Shown: one piece after another, positions 54,280-63,313 of the stretch
Layout: every line of letters starts with the position of its first letter
How positions within the stretch are numbered: position 1 is the stretch's first letter
NCBI RefSeq assembly: GCF_003439925.1
Contig: NZ_QQRR01000002.1
Coordinates: 744,001-808,000 of the forward strand
DNA from: Haloprofundus halophilus
Lineage (GTDB): Archaea; Halobacteriota; Halobacteria; Halobacteriales; Haloferacaceae
Direction of reading: 5' to 3'
Length of the DNA: 64,000 nt
Program-made: the position numbers and the translations under genes
Notes under the pieces: generated by a model
Seen by the model: the letters and a program-made list of their open reading frames with translations, nothing else
The model's database searches: none
What the model was told of the DNA's origin: nothing

Positions 54280-55437
54280 TCAGTCGTCGATGTCGAGTAT
54301 CGCGGCCGCGGCGTCGCCGACGGCCTCGACGTGTTCGTCGGGCGCGTACACCCCGAGTCGCCACTGCGCGCGTTCGGTGTTTCTGAGCGCGCCGACGAGT
54401 TCGGAGGCCTCCTCCAGCCGCCGGACCGTGCCGTCGACGACGACGTGGGTTTCGGACTCCTTGAGCGCCGGTCGGCTGGGAACGTCGACGATGACGTCGT
54501 CCGGGTCGACGCCCGCCGCGTCGGCGACGTCGCGCTCGGCGGCGCGAACGTCGTCGTGGCCGAGGTCCGGGACCCACGCCGGAACTTCCCAGAGGCCGGC
54601 CCAGACTGCGCGTTTGTACAGGTCGCGGCGCTCGATTCGTCGACCGAAGTCGGGCACCTCCCTGCCGAGTTCGACGAGCAGGTCGTGGTCGGCCATCCGG
54701 CGGAACTTTCGGACACTGAGGTCGGTCTCGTCGAGCAGGCGCTCGGAGGCGCGGTCCAACATCGCGCCCGCGATTCGCGAGACGTGGTGGCGATAGACGA
54801 CTCCGTTCATGAGGCTGCGCGCGAGGAGCATGCTCTCGGCGGTCTGGACGTTCCCCTCGGCGAGGACGAGGCGGCCCTCGCGCAGTCGGAGCGCGCGGAC
54901 GAGGCGGCCGTGGTCGATAGTGCCGTAGGGGACGCCGGAGTGGTGGGCGTCGCGGACGAGGTAATCCATCCGGTCGACGTCCAGTTCGCCCGAGACGAGC
55001 TGGCCCAGGTCGCCCTCGCCGCGGACGAGTCCGGCGACGCGCTCGGGGTCGAGGCCGTGGGCCCGGAGTACGTCGCCGGCGGCCGACGAGGCGAGCAGGT
55101 CGCCGATTTCGTCGTGGTGCTCGCCCGTCCGGCGCATGATGACCTCCTCGGTCTGGTGGCCGTAGGGGCCGTGACCGATGTCGTGCAGCAGCGCGGCCGC
55201 GCGGACGTGCGCCGCCCGGTCATCGTCGACGCCGAGGTGGTCGAGCGCGCGGGAGGCGAGGTGGTAGACGCCGAGACTGTGCTCGAAACGCGTGTGGTTC
55301 GCCGACGGGTAGACCAGACGCACGGTGGAGAGCTGTTTGATGTGTCGAAGCCGCTGCAGTTCGGGCGTGTCGAGGAGGGCGCGGGCGACGGGGTCCACCG
55401 AGATGTAGTCGTGGACGCTGTCCTTGATCGCGTTCAT
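54280..55437 (-). CDS. HD-domain phosphohydrolase (SAMHD1/dGTPase-like), copy 2
   Basis: A 385-residue paralogue of copy 1 that keeps all HD motifs ('NHTRFEHSLGVYHLASRALDHLGV', 'AALLHDIGHGPYGHQTEE', 'DYLVRDAHHSGVPYGTID'). The 28-residue 'YPSANHTRFEH...' core is identical, while the C-terminal third differs, so the pair may have divergent regulation or substrates. ATG 55437 (MNAIKDSVHDY) is chosen; upstream in-frame codons are Pro/Thr-rich and run toward cofD. Confidence 0.9.
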   Translation of the reverse strand: MNAIKDSVHDYISVDPVARALLDTPELQRLRHIKQLSTVRLVYPSANHTRFEHSLGVYHLASRALDHLGVDDDRAAHVRAAALLHDIGHGPYGHQTEEVIMRRTGEHHDEIGDLLASSAAGDVLRAHGLDPERVAGLVRGEGDLGQLVSGELDVDRMDYLVRDAHHSGVPYGTIDHGRLVRALRLREGRLVLAEGNVQTAESMLLARSLMNGVVYRHHVSRIAGAMLDRASERLLDETDLSVRKFRRMADHDLLVELGREVPDFGRRIERRDLYKRAVWAGLWEVPAWVPDLGHDDVRAAERDVADAAGVDPDDVIVDVPSRPALKESETHVVVDGTVRRLEEASELVGALRNTERAQWRLGVYAPDEHVEAVGDAAAAILDIDD

Positions 55438-55568
55438 GACGCCCGACTTCGCAATCGGAGAACAAATAGCCGTCTCACTCGGTGTCGGGGGTGAGTCGGG
55501 GCGAGTCGGCGTCGGAGGCGTCGCCGTGAAGGCCAGATACAAATCGTTGCCCGGTCAACCTCCGGCAA

Positions 55569-56564
55569 ATGGTCACCTTTCTCGCCGGCGGGACGGGCAC
55601 CCCGAAACTGCTCGACGGGCTCGGGGAGTCGAGATTCGACCCGAGCGAGACGGTCGTCGTCGGCAACACCGGCGACGACGTCGAACTCGGCGGCGTGCTC
55701 GTCTGTCCCGACCTCGACACGGTCTTGTTCGACGGCGGCGGCGTCCTCGACCGCGAGCGCTGGTGGGGAATCGACGGCGACACCACCGAGACCCACGAGG
55801 AGCTCCGCCGTCTCGCCGACGCCGCCGGACTCGACGACGGCCCGCGGTACCTCCCCGACGGCGCGCAGACGAGCGGGCGAGAGATCGCCCGTTGGCGACG
55901 CTTCTCGGGCGTCGCGGAGTTCATGGAACTCGGCGACAGGGACCGAGCCGTCCACGTGACGCGGACGAGTCTCGTGGACGAGGGCCACAGCCTCACCGAA
56001 GTCACCCGGATACTGGCCGACGCGTTCGGCCTCGACGTGACGCTGCTCCCGATGTCTGACGACCCCGTCGCCTCCGTCGTCCACACCGACGAGGGACCGA
56101 TGCACTTCCAGGAGTACTGGGTCGCTCGCCGCGCCGACCCCGCGGTCCGCGACGTGGAGTTCCGCGGAGCCGACGACGCCGGGCCGACCGACGCGGTGCT
56201 CGACGCGCTCGCCGCGCCAGTGGTCGTCGGTCCCTCCAACCCCGTGACGAGCATCGGTCCGATGCTCGCGGTTCCCGGCATCTGCGAGGCGCTGGAGTCG
56301 ACGCCGGTAGTCGCCGTCTCGCCGTTCGTCGAGGACACGGTGTTCTCCGGCCCCGCCGCCGAACTGATGCGCGGTGTCGGCTACGAGGCCAGTACCGCCG
56401 GCGTCGCCGAGGCGTACCCGTTCGCCGACGCGTTCGTCCTCGACGACGACGACGGAACCGAACTCGACCGGCCGGTCGTCAGAACCGACACGAAACTCGA
56501 CGGTCCCGACGACGCCGCGCGCGTGCTGGGCGCGGTCGAGACTGCACTGGAGGCGGTCTCGTGA
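55569..56564 (+). CDS. cofD: 2-phospho-L-lactate (enolpyruvyl) transferase for coenzyme F420
   Basis: A 331-residue CofD. It joins a lactyl or enolpyruvyl-phospho-guanosine donor to Fo to make F420-0. The N-terminal '[18 protein letters not shown]' is the GDP-binding loop, '[23 protein letters not shown]' is highly conserved, and '[21 protein letters not shown]' marks the Fo site. It is the first gene of a four-gene operon in which every junction overlaps by 4 bases. A GATACAAATC element near 55537 is at promoter distance. Confidence 0.95.
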   Translation: MVTFLAGGTGTPKLLDGLGESRFDPSETVVVGNTGDDVELGGVLVCPDLDTVLFDGGGVLDRERWWGIDGDTTETHEELRRLADAAGLDDGPRYLPDGAQTSGREIARWRRFSGVAEFMELGDRDRAVHVTRTSLVDEGHSLTEVTRILADAFGLDVTLLPMSDDPVASVVHTDEGPMHFQEYWVARRADPAVRDVEFRGADDAGPTDAVLDALAAPVVVGPSNPVTSIGPMLAVPGICEALESTPVVAVSPFVEDTVFSGPAAELMRGVGYEASTAGVAEAYPFADAFVLDDDDGTELDRPVVRTDTKLDGPDDAARVLGAVETALEAVS

Positions 56565-57394
56565 GCGCTCCCAACCGGAGAGCCGAGCGACCGCCGCTCC
56601 GCCTCGCCGCCGCGAGCCTCAGCGGCGTGTCAGACTCCGAGTGGGCGAACGCGGCCGCTCCATACGTCGACGCGGCATTTCTCGGCGGTATCGCGTTGGA
56701 CGGCGTCTCGCGGGAGGCGGCGCGCGAACTCGTCGACCGCGGGCGCTCGGAGTTCCTCCCCGACGACCCGCTCTCGTTCGTCGACGCCGAGCTACGAGCG
56801 CTCTCCGACGCGCCGATTCGCGTCGGCGTCAACGTCCGCAGCGCGACTGTCTCGCCAGTTCGGGCAGTCGCGACCGTCTGCAGCGACCACGGTGCGATAC
56901 TGGAACTCAACGCCCACTGTCGCCAGGACGAACTCCTCGCGGTGGGATGCGGCGAGGCGCTTTTGGCCGACACCGACCGCCTCTGTCGGTACGTCGCCGC
57001 CGCGGCCGAGACCGGTGCGACCGTGAGCGTGAAGACCAGAACGGAGGTCTCGGGCGTCGACCTCCCGGAGACGGCCCGGCGCGTGGCCGACGCCGGCGCG
57101 ACGATGTTCCACGTCGACGCGATGGACTCCGAGCACGTCGTCGGCGAGGTCGCCGCGGCCGTCGGCGACGACCTCTACCTCGTCGCCAACAACGGCGTCC
57201 GCGACGCCGCCAGCGTCCGCGAGTACCTCGACTACGGCGCCGACGCGGTGAGCGTCGGGCGGCCGAGCGACGACCCCCGCGTTCTGAAGCGGGTGCGCGC
57301 CGCCGTCGACGAGCGGTTCGACGCGGACGATTCCGACGAATCCGACCCGTCCGACGATTCCGACGGATACGACGAATCGGAGGTCCCGGCGTGA
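56561..57394 (+). CDS. Dus-like FMN TIM-barrel protein in the F420 operon
   Basis: A 277-residue TIM-barrel protein resembling tRNA-dihydrouridine synthases. The catalytic Cys region reads '[23 protein letters not shown]' (NAHC instead of NMGCP), followed by '[11 protein letters not shown]' (FMN-binding Lys) and '[31 protein letters not shown]' (phosphate-binding). The altered active site and the pairing with cofactor genes leave room for a role other than tRNA modification. An acidic Ser/Asp tail (about 250-277) is probably disordered. It overlaps cofD and the next gene by 4 bases each. Confidence 0.8.
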   Translation: MSAPNRRAERPPLRLAAASLSGVSDSEWANAAAPYVDAAFLGGIALDGVSREAARELVDRGRSEFLPDDPLSFVDAELRALSDAPIRVGVNVRSATVSPVRAVATVCSDHGAILELNAHCRQDELLAVGCGEALLADTDRLCRYVAAAAETGATVSVKTRTEVSGVDLPETARRVADAGATMFHVDAMDSEHVVGEVAAAVGDDLYLVANNGVRDAASVREYLDYGADAVSVGRPSDDPRVLKRVRAAVDERFDADDSDESDPSDDSDGYDESEVPA

Positions 57395-58224
57395 CGCCCG
57401 CCGAGAACGCGGAGCTCGCGCTCCTCCTGGAGGTCTCGAGCACGCCGAAACCGGGCAACGTCGACCGAAATCGAGATCTGGACGACCTGCGGTTCGAACA
57501 TTTCCTCGCGGGTGCCGTCGGGTCGAGCGAAGGGCTCCGGATGGCCGCCGACGGCGCCCCCGTGGGGGCGGCGTTCGAGCGCGCCGTCGAGGGGATGAGT
57601 CGACAGGGCGGCGGCAACACGCAGTTCGGGTGTCTGTTGCTGCTCGTGCCGCTGGTGAGAGCCGCGGCGGAGAACGGCGACCTCACGCCCGAGACGGCGA
57701 CGAGCGTCGTCGAATCGACCACCGTCGCCGACGCCGCGGCGTTCTACCGCTCGTTCGAACACGTCGACGTCGCCGTCGACGACCCGCCGCACGACGCCCC
57801 CGAACTGGACGTTCGACGCGGGAGCGACGCGGTTCCCGCGCTCGAGTCCCGGGGACTGACGCTGTACGACGTGATGGAACTGAGCGCCGGCCGCGACGGC
57901 AACGCCCGCGAGTGGACCGGCGGGTTCCGGCGGACGTTCGCCGCCGCCGACGCGATCTGCGACGACGACGGTCCCGTTCCGGACCGCGCGGCGCGGGCGT
58001 TTCTCGACCTGCTCGTCGAGGAACCGGACACGCTCGTCGCCACCCGACACGGCGAGGAGGTCGCCGCCGCGGTTTCGGGGTGGGCCGCCGACGCTCGCGG
58101 CGACGAGGCGGCGACGGAGCGACTGGCGGAGGCACTCGTCGCCGAAGGTGTGAATCCGGGAACGACCGCCGACATCACCGCCGCGGCGCTGTTCGTCGCG
58201 CTCGAACGGGGGCTGCGCGTGTGA
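57391..58224 (+). CDS. CitG/MdcB-like triphosphoribosyl-dephospho-CoA synthase family protein
   Basis: A 277-residue helical protein starting at GTG 57391 (GTGA overlap). 'LLLEVSSTPKPGNVDRNRDLDDLRFEHFLAG', 'SRQGGGNTQFGCLLLLVPL' and the C-terminal 'AEGVNPGTTADITAAALFVAL' are the CitG family signatures. Bacterial CitG makes the prosthetic-group precursor of citrate lyase from ATP and dephospho-CoA. No citrate or malonate decarboxylase subunits are nearby; the partners are cofD, a Dus-like flavoprotein and DUF447. The archaeal branch may therefore act on a different nucleotide cofactor. Confidence 0.88.
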   Translation: MTPAENAELALLLEVSSTPKPGNVDRNRDLDDLRFEHFLAGAVGSSEGLRMAADGAPVGAAFERAVEGMSRQGGGNTQFGCLLLLVPLVRAAAENGDLTPETATSVVESTTVADAAAFYRSFEHVDVAVDDPPHDAPELDVRRGSDAVPALESRGLTLYDVMELSAGRDGNAREWTGGFRRTFAAADAICDDDGPVPDRAARAFLDLLVEEPDTLVATRHGEEVAAAVSGWAADARGDEAATERLAEALVAEGVNPGTTADITAAALFVALERGLRV

Positions 58225-58907
58225 GTGACGAACGCGGGGGCGGCGGAAGCGACCGGAGCGACCGAAGCGACCGAAGCGGCGGAAGCGACCGAAGCGGCGG
58301 AAGCGACGACGAGACGGACGCCGAATGGCCCGTCGAACTCCGAGGCGTCACGGAGTCGGTGGTGACGACGCTCGGGCCGAACGACCTGTGGAACGTCGCG
58401 GCGCTCGGGGTTCGCGCGCCCGCCGCTTCGGATACCTCGGCGACGGCGACGACGTGGGGGAACACCCGGACGCGCCGGAACTTCCACCGGCAGGGTGAGG
58501 GCGTCGTCCAGTTCGTCACCGACCCGCGGACGTTCGTCGCCGCCGCGGTGACGATACGCGAGGAGACAGAGCCAGTTCTCGACAGCGCCGACGCGTGGGT
58601 TCGCGTGGAAACCGACTGCGTCGACAGCGAGGAGCGCGGAGAGACGACGGTCGAGCGATGGGAACTCCGCCCCGTGGAGTCGGCCGTGGTCGAGACGGGC
58701 GTGCGAACCATCAATCGAGGGTTCTACGCCGTCGTTGACGCGACCGTCGCGGCGTCGCGGTTGGACGTGTCCGCTTACGACACCGACGCGCTGTTAGACC
58801 GCCTCACCTACTTCGAGGAGACGGTCGAGAAGTGCGGCGGCGACGCCGAGCGGGAGGCGTTCGAGCGGCTGAGCGCCGAGACGGGATGGCGGAAGCGACG
58901 CGATTGA
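58221..58907 (+). CDS. DUF447 family protein (predicted FMN-binding)
   Basis: A 228-residue protein starting at GTG 58221 (4-base overlap). A low-complexity Ser/Asp/Arg/Gly N-terminus (about residues 5-35) precedes the DUF447 domain, with 'VVTTLGPNDLWNVAALGV', 'TTWGNTRTRRNFHRQGEGVVQFVTDPRTFVAAAV' and 'RTINRGFYAVVDATVAASRL'. Structures of the family show a PNPOx-like FMN barrel; no reaction is known. The repeat-coded linker is unusual and probably specific to this lineage. It closes the cofD operon. Confidence 0.88.
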   Translation: MSDERGGGGSDRSDRSDRSGGSDRSGGSDDETDAEWPVELRGVTESVVTTLGPNDLWNVAALGVRAPAASDTSATATTWGNTRTRRNFHRQGEGVVQFVTDPRTFVAAAVTIREETEPVLDSADAWVRVETDCVDSEERGETTVERWELRPVESAVVETGVRTINRGFYAVVDATVAASRLDVSAYDTDALLDRLTYFEETVEKCGGDAEREAFERLSAETGWRKRRD

Positions 58908-59026
58908 CGGTGAGCAGACGACCCGGCTGTCGTCGAGGGGACCCGAGGCCACGAACCGTGTCACCGTCGTCCACACCGCGGGCGCGGAACGAATCGTTTT
59001 AGTGGGCTACGACGGAAGATTTCCGT

Positions 59027-59221
59027 ATGGCTATCAAACCCAAGTACGTCAAGCAGATGGGAACGCTGCTGCTGGAGAAGTACCCGCAGGCGTTCAACAC
59101 CGACTTCGAGACGAACAAGGAGAACGTCGACAAACTGACCAACGTCGATTCGAAGGGCGTCCGCAACCGCATCGCGGGCTACGTCACGCGCAAGAAGCAA
59201 TCGCAGGCGGCCGCAGCGTAA
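59027..59221 (+). CDS. rps17e: 30S ribosomal protein S17e
   Basis: A 64-residue ribosomal protein. It has the S17e pattern 'KPKYVKQMGTLLLEKYPQAFNTDFETNKENVDKLTNVDSKGVRNRIAGYVTRKKQ' and normal archaeal length. It belongs to the small ribosomal subunit and is not in a ribosomal operon here. A TTTTAGTG element centred near 59000 lies 27 bp upstream of ATG 59027, which is leaderless, consistent with strong expression. Confidence 0.97.
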   Translation: MAIKPKYVKQMGTLLLEKYPQAFNTDFETNKENVDKLTNVDSKGVRNRIAGYVTRKKQSQAAAA

Positions 59222-59326
59222 ACGTCCGTTTTTCGAGTTCGGATTCGAGACAGAGACGCCGAGCGACGCGAGTGTCGAGAGTCGCTTCGAGTGCCGAAAG
59301 TCGCTTCGAGTGCCGAAAAACCCGAC

Positions 59327-60712
59327 TCAGATAGTGTACTCGGACTCTTTCAGTTGGACGTAGCGTCCGTTGCGGAACTTGAACTTCCGTTTCTTGTACG
59401 CGCCCGCGAGGCGGGCGGCGTTGATACCCGTCCGACCGGCACCCTCCAGAACCTGCATGGCGCCCCCGCTGTCCATGAGCTTTCGCGCCGTTTCGAACGC
59501 CCAGTCCCAGTCGTCGGGGCCGTAGTCGTGGACGAGGTCGGCCATGGAGACGTTTCGGAGAATCTCGTCGTCTATCGCGTCCTTCCAGCGCCGGTTGTAC
59601 GCCGAGAGGTCGCCGGAGGCGGCGAGTTCGCCCGCGATAGCGCCGGTGCGGACGGCGACGTGGTCGCCGCCCTCGTGGAACGCGGAGGTCGCGCCCATCG
59701 CGCCGCCGACGACGGCGATGTCCGCGCCGACCGGCGAGTCGATGGGTCGCGTCGAGGAGATGGCGTACGTCTCCGTCCCGCCGCGCTTGCCGCGGTCTTC
59801 GACGAGCGGGAAGTCGTCGAGGTCGTACTCGTCGCCGTAGACGTGGTCGAGCAGCCGTCGGATGTACTCTTTGCCCTGCGGGATGCGCTCGTCCTCCGGG
59901 CGGAGGAGCGCGTACTTCTCTCTGTCTTCGACCTCGTCTATGTCCATCCCGATGGGCATCGTCAGGCCGACGCGACAGACGTTGTCGTCGTTCGGGAACA
60001 CCCACGGGTAAGCGGTGTGACCGGGCATGTACCCCCACCAGAACGTGATGGCCGACTTGATCTCCTCGAACAGTTCCTCGGGGAAGCGGCGGTACTCCTG
60101 GTAGGCGATGTGGTTCGACCGCCGCGAGGAGAGGCGTTCCGAGGCTTTCTCGCCGTCGGGGAGGTAACGGTCGAGCACGCGGTTGGTGACCGTTCGCTGG
60201 GGGCCGTCGGCCAGAATCAGGAAGTCGGCACCGACGTTCTCGCCGTCTTTGAGTTCGACGGTGTGTCGCGGGTCGTCGCCCGTCGCCGCGAGGTTCGTCT
60301 CGACGTTCTTCACCGAGGCTTTCACGCGGTACTCCGCGCCCGCGTCCTCGGCGCGTTGGCGCATCCAGTCGTCGAACCGGGCGCGGTGGAACGTGTAGCC
60401 GAACTCGTCGTACGACGATTCGATGCCCGTCGCCTGGAGCGTCAGCGACTCGTTCGGACCGACGAACTCCGCGCGGTCGAGCGTCTGGAGGACGATTCCG
60501 TCGGGCATCTCGTCGGGGTGGATTCCCATGATGTCCACCCAGTAGTCGAGGATGCCCGCGGCGTCCGTCGAGTCGGGACCGAGCTGTTCTCGGTCGGCCC
60601 GCGGGACGCCTTTCTCCATCACGACGGCCGTCGCTCCGGCGGACGCGGCCGCGTGCGCCGCTGCCGTACCGCCCGGACCGCCGCCGACGATGGCTACGTC
60701 TACGCGCTGCAT
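59327..60712 (-). CDS. Geranylgeranyl-reductase-family FAD-dependent oxidoreductase
   Basis: A 461-residue flavoprotein. The N-terminal 'VDVAIVGGGPGGTAAAHAAASAGATAVVMEKG' is the FAD dinucleotide fold, 'FLILADGPQRTVTNRVL' the GD-type motif, and 'DIAVVGGAMGATSAFHEGGDHVAVRTGAIAGELA' the C-terminal FAD contact. This pattern fits archaeal GGR/ETF-QO-like proteins that saturate isoprenoid chains of lipids or quinones. Its position beside no other lipid gene leaves the substrate open. ATG 60712 (MQRVDVAIVGGG) is used; upstream in-frame codons are basic and non-coding. Confidence 0.88.
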   Translation of the reverse strand: MQRVDVAIVGGGPGGTAAAHAAASAGATAVVMEKGVPRADREQLGPDSTDAAGILDYWVDIMGIHPDEMPDGIVLQTLDRAEFVGPNESLTLQATGIESSYDEFGYTFHRARFDDWMRQRAEDAGAEYRVKASVKNVETNLAATGDDPRHTVELKDGENVGADFLILADGPQRTVTNRVLDRYLPDGEKASERLSSRRSNHIAYQEYRRFPEELFEEIKSAITFWWGYMPGHTAYPWVFPNDDNVCRVGLTMPIGMDIDEVEDREKYALLRPEDERIPQGKEYIRRLLDHVYGDEYDLDDFPLVEDRGKRGGTETYAISSTRPIDSPVGADIAVVGGAMGATSAFHEGGDHVAVRTGAIAGELAASGDLSAYNRRWKDAIDDEILRNVSMADLVHDYGPDDWDWAFETARKLMDSGGAMQVLEGAGRTGINAARLAGAYKKRKFKFRNGRYVQLKESEYTI

Positions 60713-60834
60713 ACCTCGTATCCGGCAGTACTCCGCCATTAAAGGTCCGGAACGTTCCGCGCGGCGAACAGTCACTCAGCGAGCGAACGCCGGGGCTGTC
60801 GGAGGTTGCAGGGATTCGGGAGGGTGGGCGGCGG

Positions 60835-61305
60835 CTACTCCGCGGGCGTCGCCGAGTCGTCGCCGCAGGCGTCCGGACTCGACATCGACCAGATACCGAG
60901 TCGTCCCTCGTGGTCGACTTTCACCAGCAGTCGGTAACACGGCGCGTCGCCGAGGTCCGACAGCGCGAACGTCTCCCAGCTCTCGGCGTCGTCGAGGCGC
61001 GCGGAGATGACGTACGACCCCGGCGTCTCGCTCCAGGAGAGGTCAACCGTCTCGCCGTCGGAGACGTTGTTCTCGACACCGTCGAGGTCGTGCGAGGTCC
61101 AGTGGACGAGTTCGCCGTCGCGGCGGACGATGAGGTCGATGCTGTGGGAGTCGACGTGCGAGTTGCTGAGGTGGAGTTCGCCCAGTTGCGCCGACCCCTC
61201 GGACTCACCGAGAACGCCCGCGCTGGCGCACCCACTGACGAGGCCGGCGACGCCCACCCCGAACGCGCCCAGAACACGACGCCGCGTCGTCTGCGACCGT
61301 GACAT
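60835..61305 (-). CDS. Tat-exported lipoprotein of unknown function
   Basis: A 156-residue exported protein. The signal 'MSRSQTTRRRVLGAFGVGVAGLVSGC' has a Tat twin-arginine motif (RRRVLG) and a lipobox ending in Cys about 26, so it is anchored outside by a lipid. The mature part is a beta-rich domain ('LHLSNSHVDSHSIDLIVRRDGELVHWTS', 'SWSETPGSYVISARLDD', 'APCYRLLVKVDHEGRLGIW') similar to other small haloarchaeal Ig-like lipoproteins. No specific function is recognisable. Confidence 0.82.
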   Translation of the reverse strand: MSRSQTTRRRVLGAFGVGVAGLVSGCASAGVLGESEGSAQLGELHLSNSHVDSHSIDLIVRRDGELVHWTSHDLDGVENNVSDGETVDLSWSETPGSYVISARLDDAESWETFALSDLGDAPCYRLLVKVDHEGRLGIWSMSSPDACGDDSATPAE

Positions 61306-61437
61306 ACGCACCACCGAAACAGTCTTCGGATAAATACGTTCCGAGCGAGTGATGTGTTTTCTCCCGCCCCTCCGTCGAAGTAGGCCGCGACTGCCGAAGG
61401 GGGTGCACTCATACCGCTGGTCGGAAAACGGGGACGC

Positions 61438-62394
61438 ATGACCGACCCGGATATCGTCGTGCTGCGACAGAAGATTCACGGCCTCTCTGCGGAGGCGTAC
61501 GCCGAGACCCTGCGCGAGCGACTCCCCGATTACGACGTCGCGCTGGCGAAGACGCCCGCCGAAGAGCGCGAGTTCCTTCGGACGGCGCGCGTCGCCACCG
61601 GCTTCTCGCTCGACGCCGACGAGCTGGACGCCGCGCCGAACCTCGAACTGTTCGCCTGCGTCTACGCCGGGACGGGGCATCTGGACCTCGACGCCTTCGC
61701 GGAGCGGGGCGTCGCCGTCACCAACGCCTCGGGCGTTCACGGGCCCAACATCGCGGAGTACGCCCTCGGCGCGATTCTCTCGTTCGCCCGCGGGTTCGAC
61801 ACGGCGTGGCGACGCAAGGAGCGCGCCGAGTGGCGGTCGTACCAGGCCACCGAACTCCAGGGAAGCCGAGTGACCGTCGTCGGCCTCGGCGCTATCGGGG
61901 AGAGTATCGTCGACCGCCTCGCCCCGTTCGGCGTCGAGACGGTGGGCGTCCGCTACTCGCCGGAGAAGGGCGGCCCGACGGACGAAGTGTACGGCTTCGA
62001 CGAGATACACGAGGCGCTCGCCGACAGCGACTACGTCGTCGTCGCCGCGCCGCTAACCGAGACGACAGAGAAACTCATCGACGCGGAGGCGTTCCGGACG
62101 CTGCCGCCGCACGCGGTGCTCGTCAACGTCGGCCGCGGTCCCATCGTCGACACCGACGCGCTCGTTTCGACACTCCAGACGAACGGTCTCCGCGGCGCGG
62201 CGCTAGACGTGACCGACCCCGAACCGCTCCCGCAGGAACATCCGCTGTGGTCGTTCGACAACGTGCTCATCACGCCGCACAACGCGGGCCACACGCCGAA
62301 GTACTGGGAGCGCCGCGCGGACATTATCGCGCGGAACCTCGACAAGGTCGAGGAGACGGGCGAGTTCGAAAACTTGGAGAATCAGGCGGATTAG
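61438..62394 (+). CDS. D-2-hydroxyacid dehydrogenase
   Basis: A 318-residue NAD-dependent dehydrogenase. The cofactor loop is 'VTVVGLGAIGESIVDRL', and the catalytic residues are Arg in 'NVGRGPIVDTDAL', Glu in 'DVTDPEPLPQEHPLW' and His in 'ITPHNAGHTPKY'. It would reduce a 2-keto acid to the D-hydroxyacid or do the reverse. Phosphoglycerate, glyoxylate and lactate are possible substrates; the sequence does not decide. ATG 61438 gives the family-like start, with a CATACC element 26 bp upstream. Confidence 0.93.
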   Translation: MTDPDIVVLRQKIHGLSAEAYAETLRERLPDYDVALAKTPAEEREFLRTARVATGFSLDADELDAAPNLELFACVYAGTGHLDLDAFAERGVAVTNASGVHGPNIAEYALGAILSFARGFDTAWRRKERAEWRSYQATELQGSRVTVVGLGAIGESIVDRLAPFGVETVGVRYSPEKGGPTDEVYGFDEIHEALADSDYVVVAAPLTETTEKLIDAEAFRTLPPHAVLVNVGRGPIVDTDALVSTLQTNGLRGAALDVTDPEPLPQEHPLWSFDNVLITPHNAGHTPKYWERRADIIARNLDKVEETGEFENLENQAD

Positions 62395-62418
62395 AGCAGA
62401 CCGGTTACAATTCGCTCG

Positions 62419-63129
62419 CTACTCCACCGCGTTCCGCAGCGTCCCGATTCCCTCGTAGGTGATTTCGACCACGTCGCCCGGTTCGATGGTGCCGGGGTTC
62501 GCTGGGCTACCGAACGCGATTGCATCGCCAGGCTGGAAGGTGAATCGCTTCGAGAGGTAGGAGACGATTTCGTACGGACCGAACAGCATCAGTTCGGTGT
62601 TCGCCTCCTGTCGGCGCTCGCCGCTCACGTCGGTGTGCATGTCGAGGTTTCGCGGGTCCAGCTCCGTTTCAATCCACGGCCCCAACGGACCGGAGCCGTC
62701 GAACGCTTTTCTGGCCGTCCGGCCCTGCTGGTCGAGGGCGTCCACGTCGTTCATGATGGTGTAGCCGCGGACGTACTCCGGAACTTCGTCGACCGAGATG
62801 TCGTGGCACTCCTCGTCGACGACGGCGACGAGTTCGCCCGCGTACGTGAGTTCCTCCGTGAACGCGGGGTACAGAATCGGCTCCTCGTGGGCGATAACCG
62901 AGGTCGGCGGCTTGATGAAGAAGTCGGGTTCCTCGGGTCGCTCGTACTCCATCTGGTCGAGCGTCGCGGCGTAGTTGCGGCCGACGCAGTACAGCGCCGA
63001 CGGTTCGCACGGTGCGAGCAGGTCGCCGTCTTCACCGACGACGTACTCGCCGTCGTCTGCGAGGATGGTTCCGTCTCGGTACTCGCCCTCGCGCGGGCCG
63101 TCAGGGGTCTGGATACGGGCGATTCGCAT
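62419..63129 (-). CDS. Fumarylacetoacetate hydrolase family protein
   Basis: A 236-residue FAH-family enzyme. 'ALYCVGRNYAATLDQMEY', 'DFFIKPPTSVIAHEEPILYP', 'ELTYAGELVAVVDEECHDISVDE' and 'RGYTIMNDVDALDQQGR' match the metal-binding and active-site pattern, with the acidic metal ligands. Small FAH members act as acylpyruvases, oxaloacetate decarboxylases or sugar-acid hydratases. The C-terminal 'LQPGDAIAFGSPANPGTIEPGDVVEI' is conserved. It is convergent with the D-2-hydroxyacid dehydrogenase, and a shared keto-acid pathway is possible. Confidence 0.92.
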   Translation of the reverse strand: MRIARIQTPDGPREGEYRDGTILADDGEYVVGEDGDLLAPCEPSALYCVGRNYAATLDQMEYERPEEPDFFIKPPTSVIAHEEPILYPAFTEELTYAGELVAVVDEECHDISVDEVPEYVRGYTIMNDVDALDQQGRTARKAFDGSGPLGPWIETELDPRNLDMHTDVSGERRQEANTELMLFGPYEIVSYLSKRFTFQPGDAIAFGSPANPGTIEPGDVVEITYEGIGTLRNAVE

Positions 63130-63287
63130 GGTTGTTCGTCTTGTTGCGTCTCGAAAGGCGTACCGGAAACGGCGGAGCCTGCGCCTCAGAGTTCGGTGAG
63201 CCCACTATTCCGTGACCCCAGTCCACTCGATTGAAGTGTGGCGTCTGTGGCTATCCCTGGATTTTGACAGAAATTGCGTGCTGCATA

Positions 63288-63304
63288 CAGAGGATGCATC
63301 TCTG
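63288..63304. terminator. Short palindrome after the right-edge gene (possible terminator)
   Basis: CAGAGGATGCATCTCTG is an almost perfect palindrome centred on ATGCAT. It lies 10 bases beyond the stop codon of the minus-strand gene ending at 63314, followed on that strand by an A/T-richer stretch (AATTTCTGTC). It may be a weak terminator or the remnant of a mobile-element end. Confidence 0.35.
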
Positions 63305-63313
63305 ACTCCTTTA

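Noticed and set aside
52946-55437. HD pair as an established antiviral system
   Set aside because: The SAMHD1-like fold alone is not evidence of defence; there are no defence genes nearby.
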